Assembly: GCA_049239925.1 (NCBI GenBank)
Contig: JBMLTO010000019.1
Coordinates: 1-14,640 of the forward strand
DNA: 14,640 nucleotides
Direction of reading: 5' to 3'
DNA from: Legionella_A sp049239925
GTDB lineage: Bacteria > Pseudomonadota > Gammaproteobacteria > Legionellales > Legionellaceae
Positions 6,052-13,626 of the stretch are shown here, piece by piece; the stretch's first letter is position 1; each line of letters begins with the position of its first letter. The translations under genes and the position numbers were made by a program. The notes beneath the pieces were generated by a model. It searched no databases. It was not told where the DNA came from and saw nothing but the letters and a program-made list of their open reading frames with translations.

Positions 6052-8614
6052 TTTGTTGAAGCGATTCATGGGTATCACTATCCTGGTCTTGGATATCATC
6101 AATACGCTGCATACCAACGACTAATTCACCTGTCGTGACGTTAATAAGCCGCACACCCTGTGTATTACGACCAATCACTGATAATTCATTTATTTTAAAT
6201 CTTACCAAGGTACCTTTATCAGTAATTAGCATGGCTTCATCATGTTCCGTGACTTGCAAAGCACGCACAACCTTGCCATTACGCTCACTAACCTGGATAG
6301 AAATAACACCTTGCCCGCCTCTGCCAGTAATACGATATTCATCAATCTCTGTACGCTTTCCATAACCAAATTCTGTAGCTGTTAAAATTGTACCGCCAGG
6401 ATTCACAACAACTAAAGAAATCACCGACTGTCCATCTAACAAACGAATTCCTCGAACCCCCCTCGCTGTTCTACCCATAGGTCTAACTAAATTTTCATCA
6501 AAACGGATTACTTTTCCAGCATCACTAAATAACATGACATCTTTCGTTCCATCGGTAATATCAACACCAACCAGGCGATCATCTTCATCAAGATCGACAG
6601 CAATAATTCCATTGGAACGAGGTCGACTAAATGCGGTCAACGGTACTTTTTTTACAGTTCCTTGTTTAGTAGCCATAAATACAAAATTATTTTCTTTATA
6701 ATCGCGCACGGGCAGCATTGCATTGATTGCTTCATTTTCAGCTAAAGGCAAGATATTAATGATTGGTTTGCCACGTGAAATTCGGCTAGCCAATGGTAAC
6801 TGATAAGCTTTTAACCAATACAATTTGCCATGATTTGAAAAACATAATAACGTATCGTGCGTACTGGCAATGACCAAGCGCTCAACAAAATCCTCATCTT
6901 TAACATGAGTTGCTGATTTACCCTTACCGCCGCGACGTTGTGCTTGATAAGCTGAGATTGGTTGATACTTAACATACCCTTGATGCGATAAAGTAACCAC
7001 AACATCTTCTTCGGTAATTAAATCTTCTATCGTTAAATCTTCTTGCGATGCCATAATTTCTGTACGACGTGTATCGCCAAACTGGGCACGCATGTCGACT
7101 AATTCGTCGCGTATAACATCCATTAGACGCTGGGATGACGACAAGATGTGCAATAATTCTCTGATGAGATCAAGTAGTTGATCAAACTCATTAAGAATCT
7201 TATCTTGCTCCAACGCTGTTAAACGATGTAACCGTAAATCAAGAATAGCTTGAGCTTGTTGCATTGTTAACCGATAACCATCAGCTCCCAAACCAAACTC
7301 GGACTCCAAATCATCAGGACGAGAAGCTTGGCTCCCTGTCTTTTCAAGCATGGCTTGCACCAATCCTGGTTGCCATAACCGAGCTAATAATCGATCCTTA
7401 GCATCCTGTGGTGTAGGCGATTTTTTTATCAACTCAATCATCTCATCGATATTAGCTAAGGCAATACCAAGTCCTTCTAATAAGTGCGCACGATTACGAG
7501 CTTTTCTCAATTCAAAGATGGATCGACGGGTTACTACCTCACGACGATGCTTGATAAAATACTCAATAACTTGCTTTAGATTCAATATCTTTGGCTGGCC
7601 ATCCACAAGAGCAACCATGTTGATACCAAATACATTTTGCATTTGAGTATGCGCGTATAAATTATTTAACATAACCTCTGCGACTTCACCACGCTTTAAC
7701 TCAATAACCACACGCATCCCATCTTTATCCGACTCATCACGTAAACCGGATATACCCTCTAAGCGTTTTTCTCGGACCAACTCGGCAATACGCTCAACTA
7801 AACGCGCCTTGTTAACCTGATATGGGAGCTCATGAACAATGATCGATTGCCGTCCTGTTTCATCATCGATTTCGATTTCAGTTCTAGCCCGAATAACGAT
7901 ACGTCCACGACCAGTTCGGTATGCATCAATAATTCCTGCACGTCCATTGATAATAGCCGCCGTAGGGAAATCAGGCCCAGGTACAATCGTCATCAAATCA
8001 TCAATTGAAAGATCTGGTTCAGCAACCAATGCTATGCATGCATCAATTATTTCTGTGATATTATGGGGTGGTATATTAGTAGCCATGCCAACCGCTATAC
8101 CCGACGATCCATTGATTAGGAGATTAGGTACCCTTGCCGGCAAAACAGCTGGTGCAAATTCAGTTTCATCATAGTTAGGGCTAAAATCTACTGTTTCTTT
8201 ATCCAGATCAGCCAACAATGCGTGCGCCATTTTCGACATTCTTACTTCTGTATAACGCATAGCTGCTGGAGCGTCACCATCAATTGAACCAAAATTACCC
8301 TGGCCATCAACCAACATATAGCGCATTGAAAAATCTTGTGCCATACGAACAATGGTGTCATAAACAGCCGTATCACCATGTGGATGATACTTACCGATCA
8401 CGTCACCAACGACTCTTGCTGATTTTTTATAAGGTTTATTCCAATCATTACCCAATTCACTCATCGCAAAAAGTACGCGTCGATGAACGGGCTTTAAACC
8501 ATCACGAACATCAGGTAAAGCACGTCCAACGATAACACTCATCGCATAATCGAGGTAGGATTGTTTTAATTCATCTTCAATACTAACTAATGTGACTTCT
8601 TTTGCTGAAACCAT
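6038..8614 (-). CDS. gyrA: DNA gyrase subunit A
   Basis: Breakage-reunion subunit of DNA gyrase (A2B2), which introduces negative supercoils. The protein has 858 residues (E. coli 875). The N-terminal winged-helix and tower region contains RALPDVRDGLKPVHRR (31-46), the quinolone-resistance region with HPHGDTAVYD (77-86), and the catalytic tyrosine Y121 in MRYTEV. The C-terminal DNA-wrapping domain carries the GyrA box QRRGGKG, and six blade-like repeats follow, such as RTARGVRGIRL and TGRGGQGVISI. The C-terminus is acidic (DDIQDQDSDTHESLQQNDNE), as usual. Thr82 stands at the E. coli Ser83 position and Asp86 at Asp87. The gene is the likely first member of gyrA-serC-aroA-cmk-rpsA; an AAGGA lies 13 bases before the ATG, rather far, and an extended -10 promoter lies further upstream. 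Confidence 0.98.
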   Translation of the reverse strand: MVSAKEVTLVSIEDELKQSYLDYAMSVIVGRALPDVRDGLKPVHRRVLFAMSELGNDWNKPYKKSARVVGDVIGKYHPHGDTAVYDTIVRMAQDFSMRYMLVDGQGNFGSIDGDAPAAMRYTEVRMSKMAHALLADLDKETVDFSPNYDETEFAPAVLPARVPNLLINGSSGIAVGMATNIPPHNITEIIDACIALVAEPDLSIDDLMTIVPGPDFPTAAIINGRAGIIDAYRTGRGRIVIRARTEIEIDDETGRQSIIVHELPYQVNKARLVERIAELVREKRLEGISGLRDESDKDGMRVVIELKRGEVAEVMLNNLYAHTQMQNVFGINMVALVDGQPKILNLKQVIEYFIKHRREVVTRRSIFELRKARNRAHLLEGLGIALANIDEMIELIKKSPTPQDAKDRLLARLWQPGLVQAMLEKTGSQASRPDDLESEFGLGADGYRLTMQQAQAILDLRLHRLTALEQDKILNEFDQLLDLIRELLHILSSSQRLMDVIRDELVDMRAQFGDTRRTEIMASQEDLTIEDLITEEDVVVTLSHQGYVKYQPISAYQAQRRGGKGKSATHVKDEDFVERLVIASTHDTLLCFSNHGKLYWLKAYQLPLASRISRGKPIINILPLAENEAINAMLPVRDYKENNFVFMATKQGTVKKVPLTAFSRPRSNGIIAVDLDEDDRLVGVDITDGTKDVMLFSDAGKVIRFDENLVRPMGRTARGVRGIRLLDGQSVISLVVVNPGGTILTATEFGYGKRTEIDEYRITGRGGQGVISIQVSERNGKVVRALQVTEHDEAMLITDKGTLVRFKINELSVIGRNTQGVRLINVTTGELVVGMQRIDDIQDQDSDTHESLQQNDNE

Positions 8615-8661
8615 GGTCTAAGCTGTATCCTTATGCAATCTAGAATTTAAATATAGAAATC

Positions 8662-8670
8662 ATTGTAACA
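8662..8670 (-). promoter_or_regulatory. Candidate gyrA promoter (extended -10)
   Basis: The minus strand reads TGTTACAAT, an extended -10 element (TGn followed by a hexamer matching TATAAT at five of six positions), about 50 bases upstream of the gyrA ATG. No good -35 hexamer is seen at the usual distance, which is common for extended -10 promoters. It lies in the 118-base gap between the permease gene and gyrA, where I see no terminator, so some read-through from the permease is possible. Confidence 0.45.
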
Positions 8671-8732
8671 TAGCGAAAAGGCTGAAGACACAGGTAGCTG
8701 ATACTAACAGTTGACGATGACTGATTTTGTGC

Positions 8733-10253
8733 TTATTCAGTAATTGTTCTCATGGATAACCGTGATAAATAAAGTACAAGAACGCTGTATGGCAATAAAC
8801 AAATAATATCGATAGGGAATGCTACGATGCCAATTCCAGCAAAAGCACCTAAATAAGAAAATAACGTTAACGAAGCCATGTACATCATAAACCACAACAA
8901 AGCCCGTCCCATCGTTAATCGTGTTTTACCATGATAAACACTATAAACAATCAAACCGATGATTAGTGCTAAATCCAACTTCCACAGTATCGAAAAACCG
9001 CACCAATACAACATTAAATTAGAGGCATAAAATGCAAGATGTGCTAGCCCAATAGCTCCAACTAATTTAAATGGTCTAGGTCTATCAGGCTGTTGTTTAC
9101 GCAATGCCACAAGACATATTGGACCAATAGCATAAGATAAAATACTAGCAGACGATAAAAATGCAACTAATTTTTGCCAACCAGAAAACGGTAAAAAAGC
9201 CAATGCACCTACTAAGCCATTAAGATATAACGTAATATAGGGAATATTATGACGATTAACTTTTAAAAATATTTTAGGCAAATACTCATTCAGTGCCATA
9301 CCGTAAAGAATACGCGAAGTTGCGGCAGTATAAATAAATGTTGTGCCGAACGGAGAAAATGCTGCATCAAATAGCAGCAAAGTAGCCACCAAACCCAAAC
9401 CCAGTAACAAGGTTAGCCCAACTAAGGGGCCCCCATCGCCAGGGTAAGTCAAATGCTGCCATCCATGAACCAAGTACTCGGATGGTATTGCCACGATAAA
9501 ACTTAACTGCAACATGAAATAAAGGCAAAAACCTATCACGACCGATCCTAAAATAGCCGTTGGGATATTTCGTTGCGGATTTTTTACCTCGCCAGCCAAC
9601 ATTAAACCATTTTGAAAACCTGTAAATGCAAATGCCACACCACCGGCAGATAATGCAGTCATAATCTGTACCCAATCTTCTTTGCGCGATAAATTAATAT
9701 TCAGATTTGCCATCGATGGGGCATGAGTCAATAGTGCATAAATTGCAATACTAGGCAATATAAATTTTATTAAACTAGCATACTTGTTGCATTCAACTAA
9801 AAATTTAATACCATATGAATTGATAACAACCACAACAACCATAATTAAAATAGCTGTACTATAGCCATAAATAGATAACGACAGTGTATTAGTTTTACTA
9901 CTGATTAGCACGGGGAAAAAATGACTCGAATATTGCAAAATAGCCTGAATTTCAATCGGTGTCATGACCACATACGATAGCCATGAAGTCCATGCAAATA
10001 AAAAGCCAACTTCGCGACCATGCGTCAAGGTAGGATAGACAGATAAACCTCCTGATACCGGAAACATAGCACCTAATTCACAGAGTGGTAACGCGATGAA
10101 TAACATGAATATTGCTGCAATAATCCAACTAATGAGTGCCCCACTCCCCGCCATTTGTGCACTGATGAATGGACTAAATAACCACCCTGAACCGATCATC
10201 CCACCAGCAGAGGCTATCAATATATTGACTGTTGAAATATCACGTTTTAACAT
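8733..10253 (-). CDS. APC-superfamily amino-acid permease
   Basis: Integral membrane transporter of 506 residues with about twelve hydrophobic segments. The first helix contains the APC signature GGMIGSGWLF (17-26), whose unwound Gly-Ser-Gly part binds the substrate's amino and carboxyl groups in structurally known relatives. The sixth helix has the matching GGVAFAFTGFQ (204-214) followed by GEVKNPQRNIP (221-231), the typical loop after helix 6. The substrate cannot be read from the sequence; amino acids or a polyamine exchange are plausible. Intracellular Legionellales carry many such permeases, but a host-linked role is inference. Its own promoter is suggested at 10272-10300. It is transcribed toward gyrA but is probably a separate unit. 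A GGA-like weak ribosome site precedes the ATG by seven bases. Confidence 0.88.
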   Translation of the reverse strand: MLKRDISTVNILIASAGGMIGSGWLFSPFISAQMAGSGALISWIIAAIFMLFIALPLCELGAMFPVSGGLSVYPTLTHGREVGFLFAWTSWLSYVVMTPIEIQAILQYSSHFFPVLISSKTNTLSLSIYGYSTAILIMVVVVVINSYGIKFLVECNKYASLIKFILPSIAIYALLTHAPSMANLNINLSRKEDWVQIMTALSAGGVAFAFTGFQNGLMLAGEVKNPQRNIPTAILGSVVIGFCLYFMLQLSFIVAIPSEYLVHGWQHLTYPGDGGPLVGLTLLLGLGLVATLLLFDAAFSPFGTTFIYTAATSRILYGMALNEYLPKIFLKVNRHNIPYITLYLNGLVGALAFLPFSGWQKLVAFLSSASILSYAIGPICLVALRKQQPDRPRPFKLVGAIGLAHLAFYASNLMLYWCGFSILWKLDLALIIGLIVYSVYHGKTRLTMGRALLWFMMYMASLTLFSYLGAFAGIGIVAFPIDIICLLPYSVLVLYLSRLSMRTITE

Positions 10254-10271
10254 AAATCAATCCATTGCATT

Positions 10272-10300
10272 CTAATATCATCCGGTCATAGTCTATTCAA
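10272..10300 (-). promoter_or_regulatory. Candidate promoter of the APC permease
   Basis: On the minus strand TTGAAT (10295-10300) and TATTAG (10272-10277) are separated by exactly 17 bases and lie shortly before the permease ATG at 10253. Each hexamer matches the sigma-70 consensus at four of six positions. The leader would be very short (about 12 bases from a typical start site). Confidence 0.4.
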
Positions 10301-10329
10301 TAGAAAAATTATCTACCATCATTTATCTG

Positions 10330-10360
10330 GTCAGATGTAGTGGCTCAGATTGGATCTGAC
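10330..10360. promoter_or_regulatory. Inverted repeat upstream of the permease promoter
   Basis: GTCAGAT (10330-10336) and ATCTGAC (10354-10360) form a perfect 7-bp inverted repeat, with a further TCAGAT at 10345-10350. It sits about 30 bases upstream of the predicted -35 of the permease, a suitable place for a regulator. No known operator is recognised. A separate small stem, CCATTT / AAATGG, follows at 10367-10381. Confidence 0.25.
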
Positions 10361-10499
10361 AATTATCCATTTTTCAAATGGTGTCTATCCGTTTAAATTT
10401 GCGCTAAATTCTTCTCAGCACATTAATTTGTCATTCATAATAGTGAATTCATTTTGACTTAATCTTATACTGGAGTAGAGTAATCCGCAATAACTCCTT

Positions 10500-10569
10500 C
10501 TTGACTTTAGCCATTTTTCTCAGGTCCGTTCGCCCTGAGGAGCGTGCGTAGCAGGCGTCTCGAAGGGCT
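10500..10569 (-). repeat. Dispersed repeat R3, right copy
   Basis: A 70-bp copy of R3 in the opposite orientation to 513-650, with only one GCGAACGG(A)CCTGAGAA unit followed by AAAATGGCTAAAGTC on the minus strand. The hairpin-forming part, CGAGACG...CTCCTCAGGGCG, is conserved with changes mostly in the loop. It probably shows the unexpanded form of the element. Confidence 0.85.
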
Positions 10570-10666
10570 GGATCCTAAATAAAAAACATCAAAACTAGGG
10601 CGTGTTGCCTGCCCTTCGCGAGACCTACCCATAGAGTTCGGATGTTAGAATTCTATTGATCAACCA

Positions 10667-10906
10667 TTGAATCGTTGGTCCTCAAAGGACAAATGGATGA
10701 AAATGTTTAAAGATCTTATACAACATACGGAGCTTGAATGGGAATTTATTGATGGTAGTATCATCCGTTGCCATTGGAATAGCCTGATTCCGCGATTTAC
10801 AGCTAAGTACAATGTGCATATGTTGGTTGATGATGAGGTTCATGAAACTGATGTAGAGGCTGACGTGAATAGCGATTCAAAAACTGGTCCAAGCTGTGGA
10901 CATTAA
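10667..10906 (+). pseudogene. IS5-family transposase remnant
   Basis: A 79-codon open frame from TTG to TAA that looks like an internal piece of an IS5-type (IS427/IS1031-like) DDE transposase. NRWSSKDKWMKMFKDL (2-17) resembles the FNRWSKKGVWERIF region before the catalytic core, and LEWEFIDGSIIRCH (23-36) matches the segment carrying the first catalytic aspartate (Asp29 here). Afterwards FTAKYNVHMLVDD resembles the later GLTTKIHMLVDD region, so about ten or more residues have been lost between the two. The N-terminal helix-turn-helix and the rest of the DDE domain are absent. A stop at 10646 closes the frame upstream; GGGCGTGTTG near 10600 may be a relic of the element's end. The frame cannot encode an active transposase. 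Confidence 0.7.
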
Positions 10907-10908
10907 AC

Positions 10909-10994
10909 ATGGGCCTGTTTTCTTTTATTACGCTAGTGGCTTTTAACGGGCATCAAACCAAAGCGCTTGTCAGCATGGAAACAGCATCAAGGTA
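10909..10994 (+). repeat. Dispersed repeat R2, right copy
   Basis: Second copy of the 86-bp R2 block, 94 % identical to 282-367 and in the same orientation. It starts two bases after the stop of the transposase remnant. The same frame opens with ATG at 10909 and here ends at a TAG (10993-10995) after 28 codons. Relative to the left copy, the differences fall in four codons, of which three are synonymous (GTA/GTG, GCC/GCT, ACA/ACC) and one changes Met to Gly. Confidence 0.8.
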
Positions 10995-11129
10995 GGGTAA
11001 AAAACGGTCTATCCCTCAGAACAGCCCATCAATCCTCTTTGCACTTGATTTTTTATAGAGTTATTCTCGTTTTTTTTGCTGTATTATCAATCTCTATATG
11101 GCAAGCTACAACTCTGAAGATATTGATAC

Positions 11130-11198
11130 TTATTGTCCGCCTCGCGCTTCCGCTAAAGCTAACGTCTTGCTAACAAAATTAACTAGTGCGGACAATAA
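11130..11198. repeat. 69-bp element with 11-bp terminal inverted repeats
   Basis: TTATTGTCCGC (11130-11140) and GCGGACAATAA (11188-11198) are perfect inverted repeats around 47 bp that contain a repeated GCTAAC (11158-11163 and 11169-11174). The element is downstream of frr. It has the form of a miniature inverted-repeat or palindromic element; no transposase frame is inside and no other copy is in the window. As RNA on the minus strand it would fold into a long-range hairpin after frr, but without a T-run, so it is not a standard terminator. Confidence 0.5.
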
Positions 11199-11270
11199 AA
11201 TTAAGTGACATGAATCACAAGGGTCAAACAATAATGATAGATTACTGAAAATCCACTACTAAGCTACTAC

Positions 11271-11828
11271 TTAAATTTCCATTAAATCGCGTTCTTTATC
11301 AGCTAAAACAACATCAAGTTCTGCAATATACTTATCTGTTAACTTTTGGATGAGATCGTTTGCACGTCTCTCGTCATCTTCTGAAATTGATTTATCTTTC
11401 ACTAAGTCTTTTAACTTACCATTTGCATCACGACGAATATTGCGTACGGACACACGAGCTTGTTCCGCCTCTGCTCGTACAACCTTGATCATTTCTTTGC
11501 GCCGCTCTTCTGTTAATGCTGGCATGGGAACACGAATAGCAGTACCAGCAGTCGCCGGATTTAAACCCAGATCAGAAGTCAAAATTGCTTTTTCGATGGC
11601 TGCAACCATTGACTTTTCCCACGGAGTAACCAATAAGGTTCGTGAATCACTGCTAGTTACGCTTGCAACTTGACTTAACGGGGTTAAATTACCGTAGTAA
11701 TCAACTTGCACATGATCTAATAAACTGGCATTTGCACGCCCAGTGCGAATTTTTGTTAAATCATGTTGCAAGGCTTCTACAGTTTTCTTCATCCGTTTTT
11801 CTGCATCATTTTTAACATCATTAATCAT
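11271..11828 (-). CDS. frr: Ribosome recycling factor
   Basis: With EF-G it splits the post-termination ribosome complex. The product has 185 residues, the same length as in E. coli, and is recognisable throughout: LTKIRTGRANASLLDHVQVDYYG in the first long helix and hinge, SDSRTLLVTPWEK in domain II, and the C-terminal helices RVSVRNIRRDANGKLKDLVKDKSISEDDERRANDLIQKLTD. The ATG is preceded by AGGAG six bases upstream, which lies inside the last codons of pyrH; the two genes are one base apart, so translation is probably coupled. It is the last gene of the rpsB-tsf-pyrH-frr cluster here. Confidence 0.98.
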   Translation of the reverse strand: MINDVKNDAEKRMKKTVEALQHDLTKIRTGRANASLLDHVQVDYYGNLTPLSQVASVTSSDSRTLLVTPWEKSMVAAIEKAILTSDLGLNPATAGTAIRVPMPALTEERRKEMIKVVRAEAEQARVSVRNIRRDANGKLKDLVKDKSISEDDERRANDLIQKLTDKYIAELDVVLADKERDLMEI

Positions 11829-11829
11829 T

Positions 11830-12561
11830 TCAAGCTCCTATGATGGTCCCTATACATTCACCATAAACAATTTTTCTTAATGCATCGCTTTCTTTCATAT
11901 TACAAACCTGTAGAGGCATTCCATGATCTTGGCACAAACAAATGGCAGTAGCATCCATTACCTGCAAACCTTGGCGAATCACATCTTGATAACTTAATTG
12001 ATCATACCGCTGCGCTGAAGGATTGTTTACTGGATCATCGGTATAAACGCCATCCACTTTTGTTGCCTTAATCACGATATCTGCTTTGATCTCTATGGCT
12101 CTCAAACATGCTGCAGTGTCAGTAGTAAAAAATGGATTTCCAGTACCTGCTGCAAAAATAATCACTTCATGGTTAGATAAGCGCTCCATAGCTTTAGCGG
12201 TATTATAAGAATCAACAATACTATTGATTGCTATTGCCGACATCACCTGTGCTGATTGTGTCACTCGCTTGAGTGCATCCCGCAGAGCCAAGGCATTCAT
12301 TACCGTTGCTAACATGCCCATATGATCACCCGTCACACGCTCTAGGCCAACCTGAGACAAAGCTTTGCCACGAAACAAATTACCACCGCCAATAACGATC
12401 GCAAGCTCAACACCTAAATCAACCAACTCTTTGACTTCATGTGCAATTTTATCAAGCACAGCTGGATCTATACCAAACTGCTGTTCACCCATAAGGGCTT
12501 CACCGCTGTACTTGAGTAAAATACGCTTATATTTTAACTTTTGAGTATGAGTAGTGGTCAT
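11830..12561 (-). CDS. pyrH: Uridylate kinase (UMP kinase)
   Basis: Phosphorylates UMP to UDP, the committed step toward UTP and CTP; the bacterial enzyme is a hexamer of the amino-acid-kinase fold, unrelated to the cmk product. The protein has 243 residues (E. coli 241). Visible motifs are KYSGEALMG (17-25), the glycine-rich GGGNLFRG (58-65), DHMGMLATVMNAL (79-91), GTGNPFFTTDTAA (139-151) and ATKVDGVYTDDP (166-177). The ATG lies two bases after the tsf stop, with only an AGG ten bases upstream, so it probably relies on coupling to tsf. Confidence 0.98.
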   Translation of the reverse strand: MTTTHTQKLKYKRILLKYSGEALMGEQQFGIDPAVLDKIAHEVKELVDLGVELAIVIGGGNLFRGKALSQVGLERVTGDHMGMLATVMNALALRDALKRVTQSAQVMSAIAINSIVDSYNTAKAMERLSNHEVIIFAAGTGNPFFTTDTAACLRAIEIKADIVIKATKVDGVYTDDPVNNPSAQRYDQLSYQDVIRQGLQVMDATAICLCQDHGMPLQVCNMKESDALRKIVYGECIGTIIGA

Positions 12562-12563
12562 TA

Positions 12564-13439
12564 TTAACGAACCTGGGCCATCACTTCTGCCACAAAATTA
12601 TCTTCTTTTTTCTCAATACCTTCACCTACTTCAAAACGAATGAACGTAATCACTTCAGCATTTTTTTCTTTTAATAATTGTCCAACTTTCTTATTAGGAT
12701 CCTTAACAAATGGCTGGCCAAGTAAGCTAACTTCATCGACATATTTAGCAATTCGACCTTCAATCATTTTGTCAATAATCTCTTGCGGCTTTCCGCTTTC
12801 ACGGGCTTGCGCGGTAAAAATTTCACGTTCAGTTGCAATAGCCTCAGCAGATACTTGATCATGAGAAACTACTATAGGCCGGCTAGCAGCAATGTGCATA
12901 GCAATATCTTTTGCCAGCGACTCATCACCTTTGCTTAATGAAACCATTACACCAATTTTTGAGCTATGTAAGTAATACCCGATAACACCCTGTGTCTGTA
13001 AATGAACTAAACGACGTAATTTGATGTTTTCACCAATTTTAGCGATCAGCTCTTGTCGCGTTTGTTCCACAGTAAGCGTTGTATTTGCAACCAGATCATG
13101 AGCAAGAGCATCAACATCTTTTGCACTAGTCTGCAAAGCAGTCTCAACCACAGTGTTTGCAAACTTCGTAAAACTTTCATCGCGTGCAGAAAAATCGGTT
13201 TCGCTATTGATTTCTAACATCACAGCATTTTTTTGATCAGGGGTACGAGCGATAACAATCACACCTTCAGCCGCCACACGATCTGCTTTTTTATCAGCTT
13301 TAGCCTGCCCGGCCTTACGCATTTCAGTAATCGCTTGCTCGATATCACCGTTGGTAGCGATTAGAAATTTCTTGCACTCCATCATCCCAGCACCGGTACG
13401 TTCACGTAATTTCATCACTAAAGCAGCACTAATAGTCAT
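12564..13439 (-). CDS. tsf: Elongation factor Ts
   Basis: Guanine-nucleotide exchange factor that regenerates EF-Tu-GTP. The protein has 291 residues (E. coli 283). The N-terminal UBA-like domain reads LRERTGAGMMECKKFL (11-26), followed by the core with MLEINSETDFSARDESF, which carries the TDFVA-like motif that contacts EF-Tu (here TDFSA), and GENIKLRRL. The C-terminal QPFVKDPNKKVGQLLKE matches the family. GGAG six bases before the ATG is a good ribosome site. It is separated from rpsB by 187 bases containing a terminator-like hairpin, so its expression depends on read-through or an internal promoter. Confidence 0.98.
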   Translation of the reverse strand: MTISAALVMKLRERTGAGMMECKKFLIATNGDIEQAITEMRKAGQAKADKKADRVAAEGVIVIARTPDQKNAVMLEINSETDFSARDESFTKFANTVVETALQTSAKDVDALAHDLVANTTLTVEQTRQELIAKIGENIKLRRLVHLQTQGVIGYYLHSSKIGVMVSLSKGDESLAKDIAMHIAASRPIVVSHDQVSAEAIATEREIFTAQARESGKPQEIIDKMIEGRIAKYVDEVSLLGQPFVKDPNKKVGQLLKEKNAEVITFIRFEVGEGIEKKEDNFVAEVMAQVR

Positions 13440-13491
13440 TATTATTCTCCATTGTTCCTAAGACGTTATTTCTTTTATAGAGTATTGACGA

Positions 13492-13559
13492 ATCACGTAC
13501 CACAAAACTGTTGGCAGCAATTCTATTGAATGGTTCAGTAAAAAAATGGGGTACGTGAT
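13492..13559 (-). promoter_or_regulatory. Long-range inverted repeat competing with the attenuator stem
   Basis: ATCACGTACC (13492-13501) and GGTACGTGAT (13550-13559) are perfect 10-bp inverted repeats with a 48-base interval. The second arm is also the 3' half of the terminator hairpin, so in the RNA the terminator stem and this longer stem cannot form together. Because the partner is transcribed after the U-run, it cannot be a simple antiterminator; it might reshape the read-through transcript or protect its end from processing. Confidence 0.4.
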
Positions 13560-13576
13560 CAATCAACGCGCCCCAT
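13540..13576 (-). terminator. Terminator-like attenuator between rpsB and tsf
   Basis: The minus-strand RNA forms AUGGGG / CCCCAU, one mismatch, then G-U, C-G, G-C and U-A pairs with further inner pairing, followed directly by six U residues. This is a credible intrinsic terminator about 50 bases after the rpsB stop. As tsf is downstream in the same direction, it probably causes partial termination so that S2 is made in excess of the read-through transcript. No convincing separate tsf promoter was found (only an isolated TATAAA at 13474-13479). Confidence 0.7.
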
Positions 13577-13626
13577 AAAACTTGTTTTTCAGGTTAAAAT
13601 TAATCATCAAAATTGATCAATTTATC

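Larger units (their letters stand above)
10254..11270. other. Intergenic repeat and IS-debris region between frr and the permease gene
   Basis: About 1 kb without an intact gene. From the permease outward it holds the permease promoter, an inverted repeat (10330-10360), R3 (10500-10569), a possible IS end near 10600, the transposase remnant (10667-10906), R2 (10909-10994) and the 69-bp inverted-repeat element. Bases 10995-11129 and 11199-11270 show nothing I can name. No clear Rho-independent terminator follows frr. The genes usually found after frr (uppS, cdsA, dxr) are missing, so this is a likely rearrangement junction. Confidence 0.7.

Noticed and set aside
7839..8174. 111-codon frame antisense to gyrA, and similar antisense frames in aroA, cmk and frr
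   Set aside because: They are reverse-frame shadows of strongly conserved genes, with no homology or ribosome sites of their own.
10967..11173. 68-codon plus-strand open frame
   Set aside because: It overlaps R2 in a frame different from the conserved one and extends into the 69-bp inverted-repeat element; composition is not protein-like and no ribosome site is present.
13474..13479. tsf promoter at TATAAA
   Set aside because: The hexamer lacks a TGn extension and a credible -35 at 16-18 bases, so I did not list it as a promoter.
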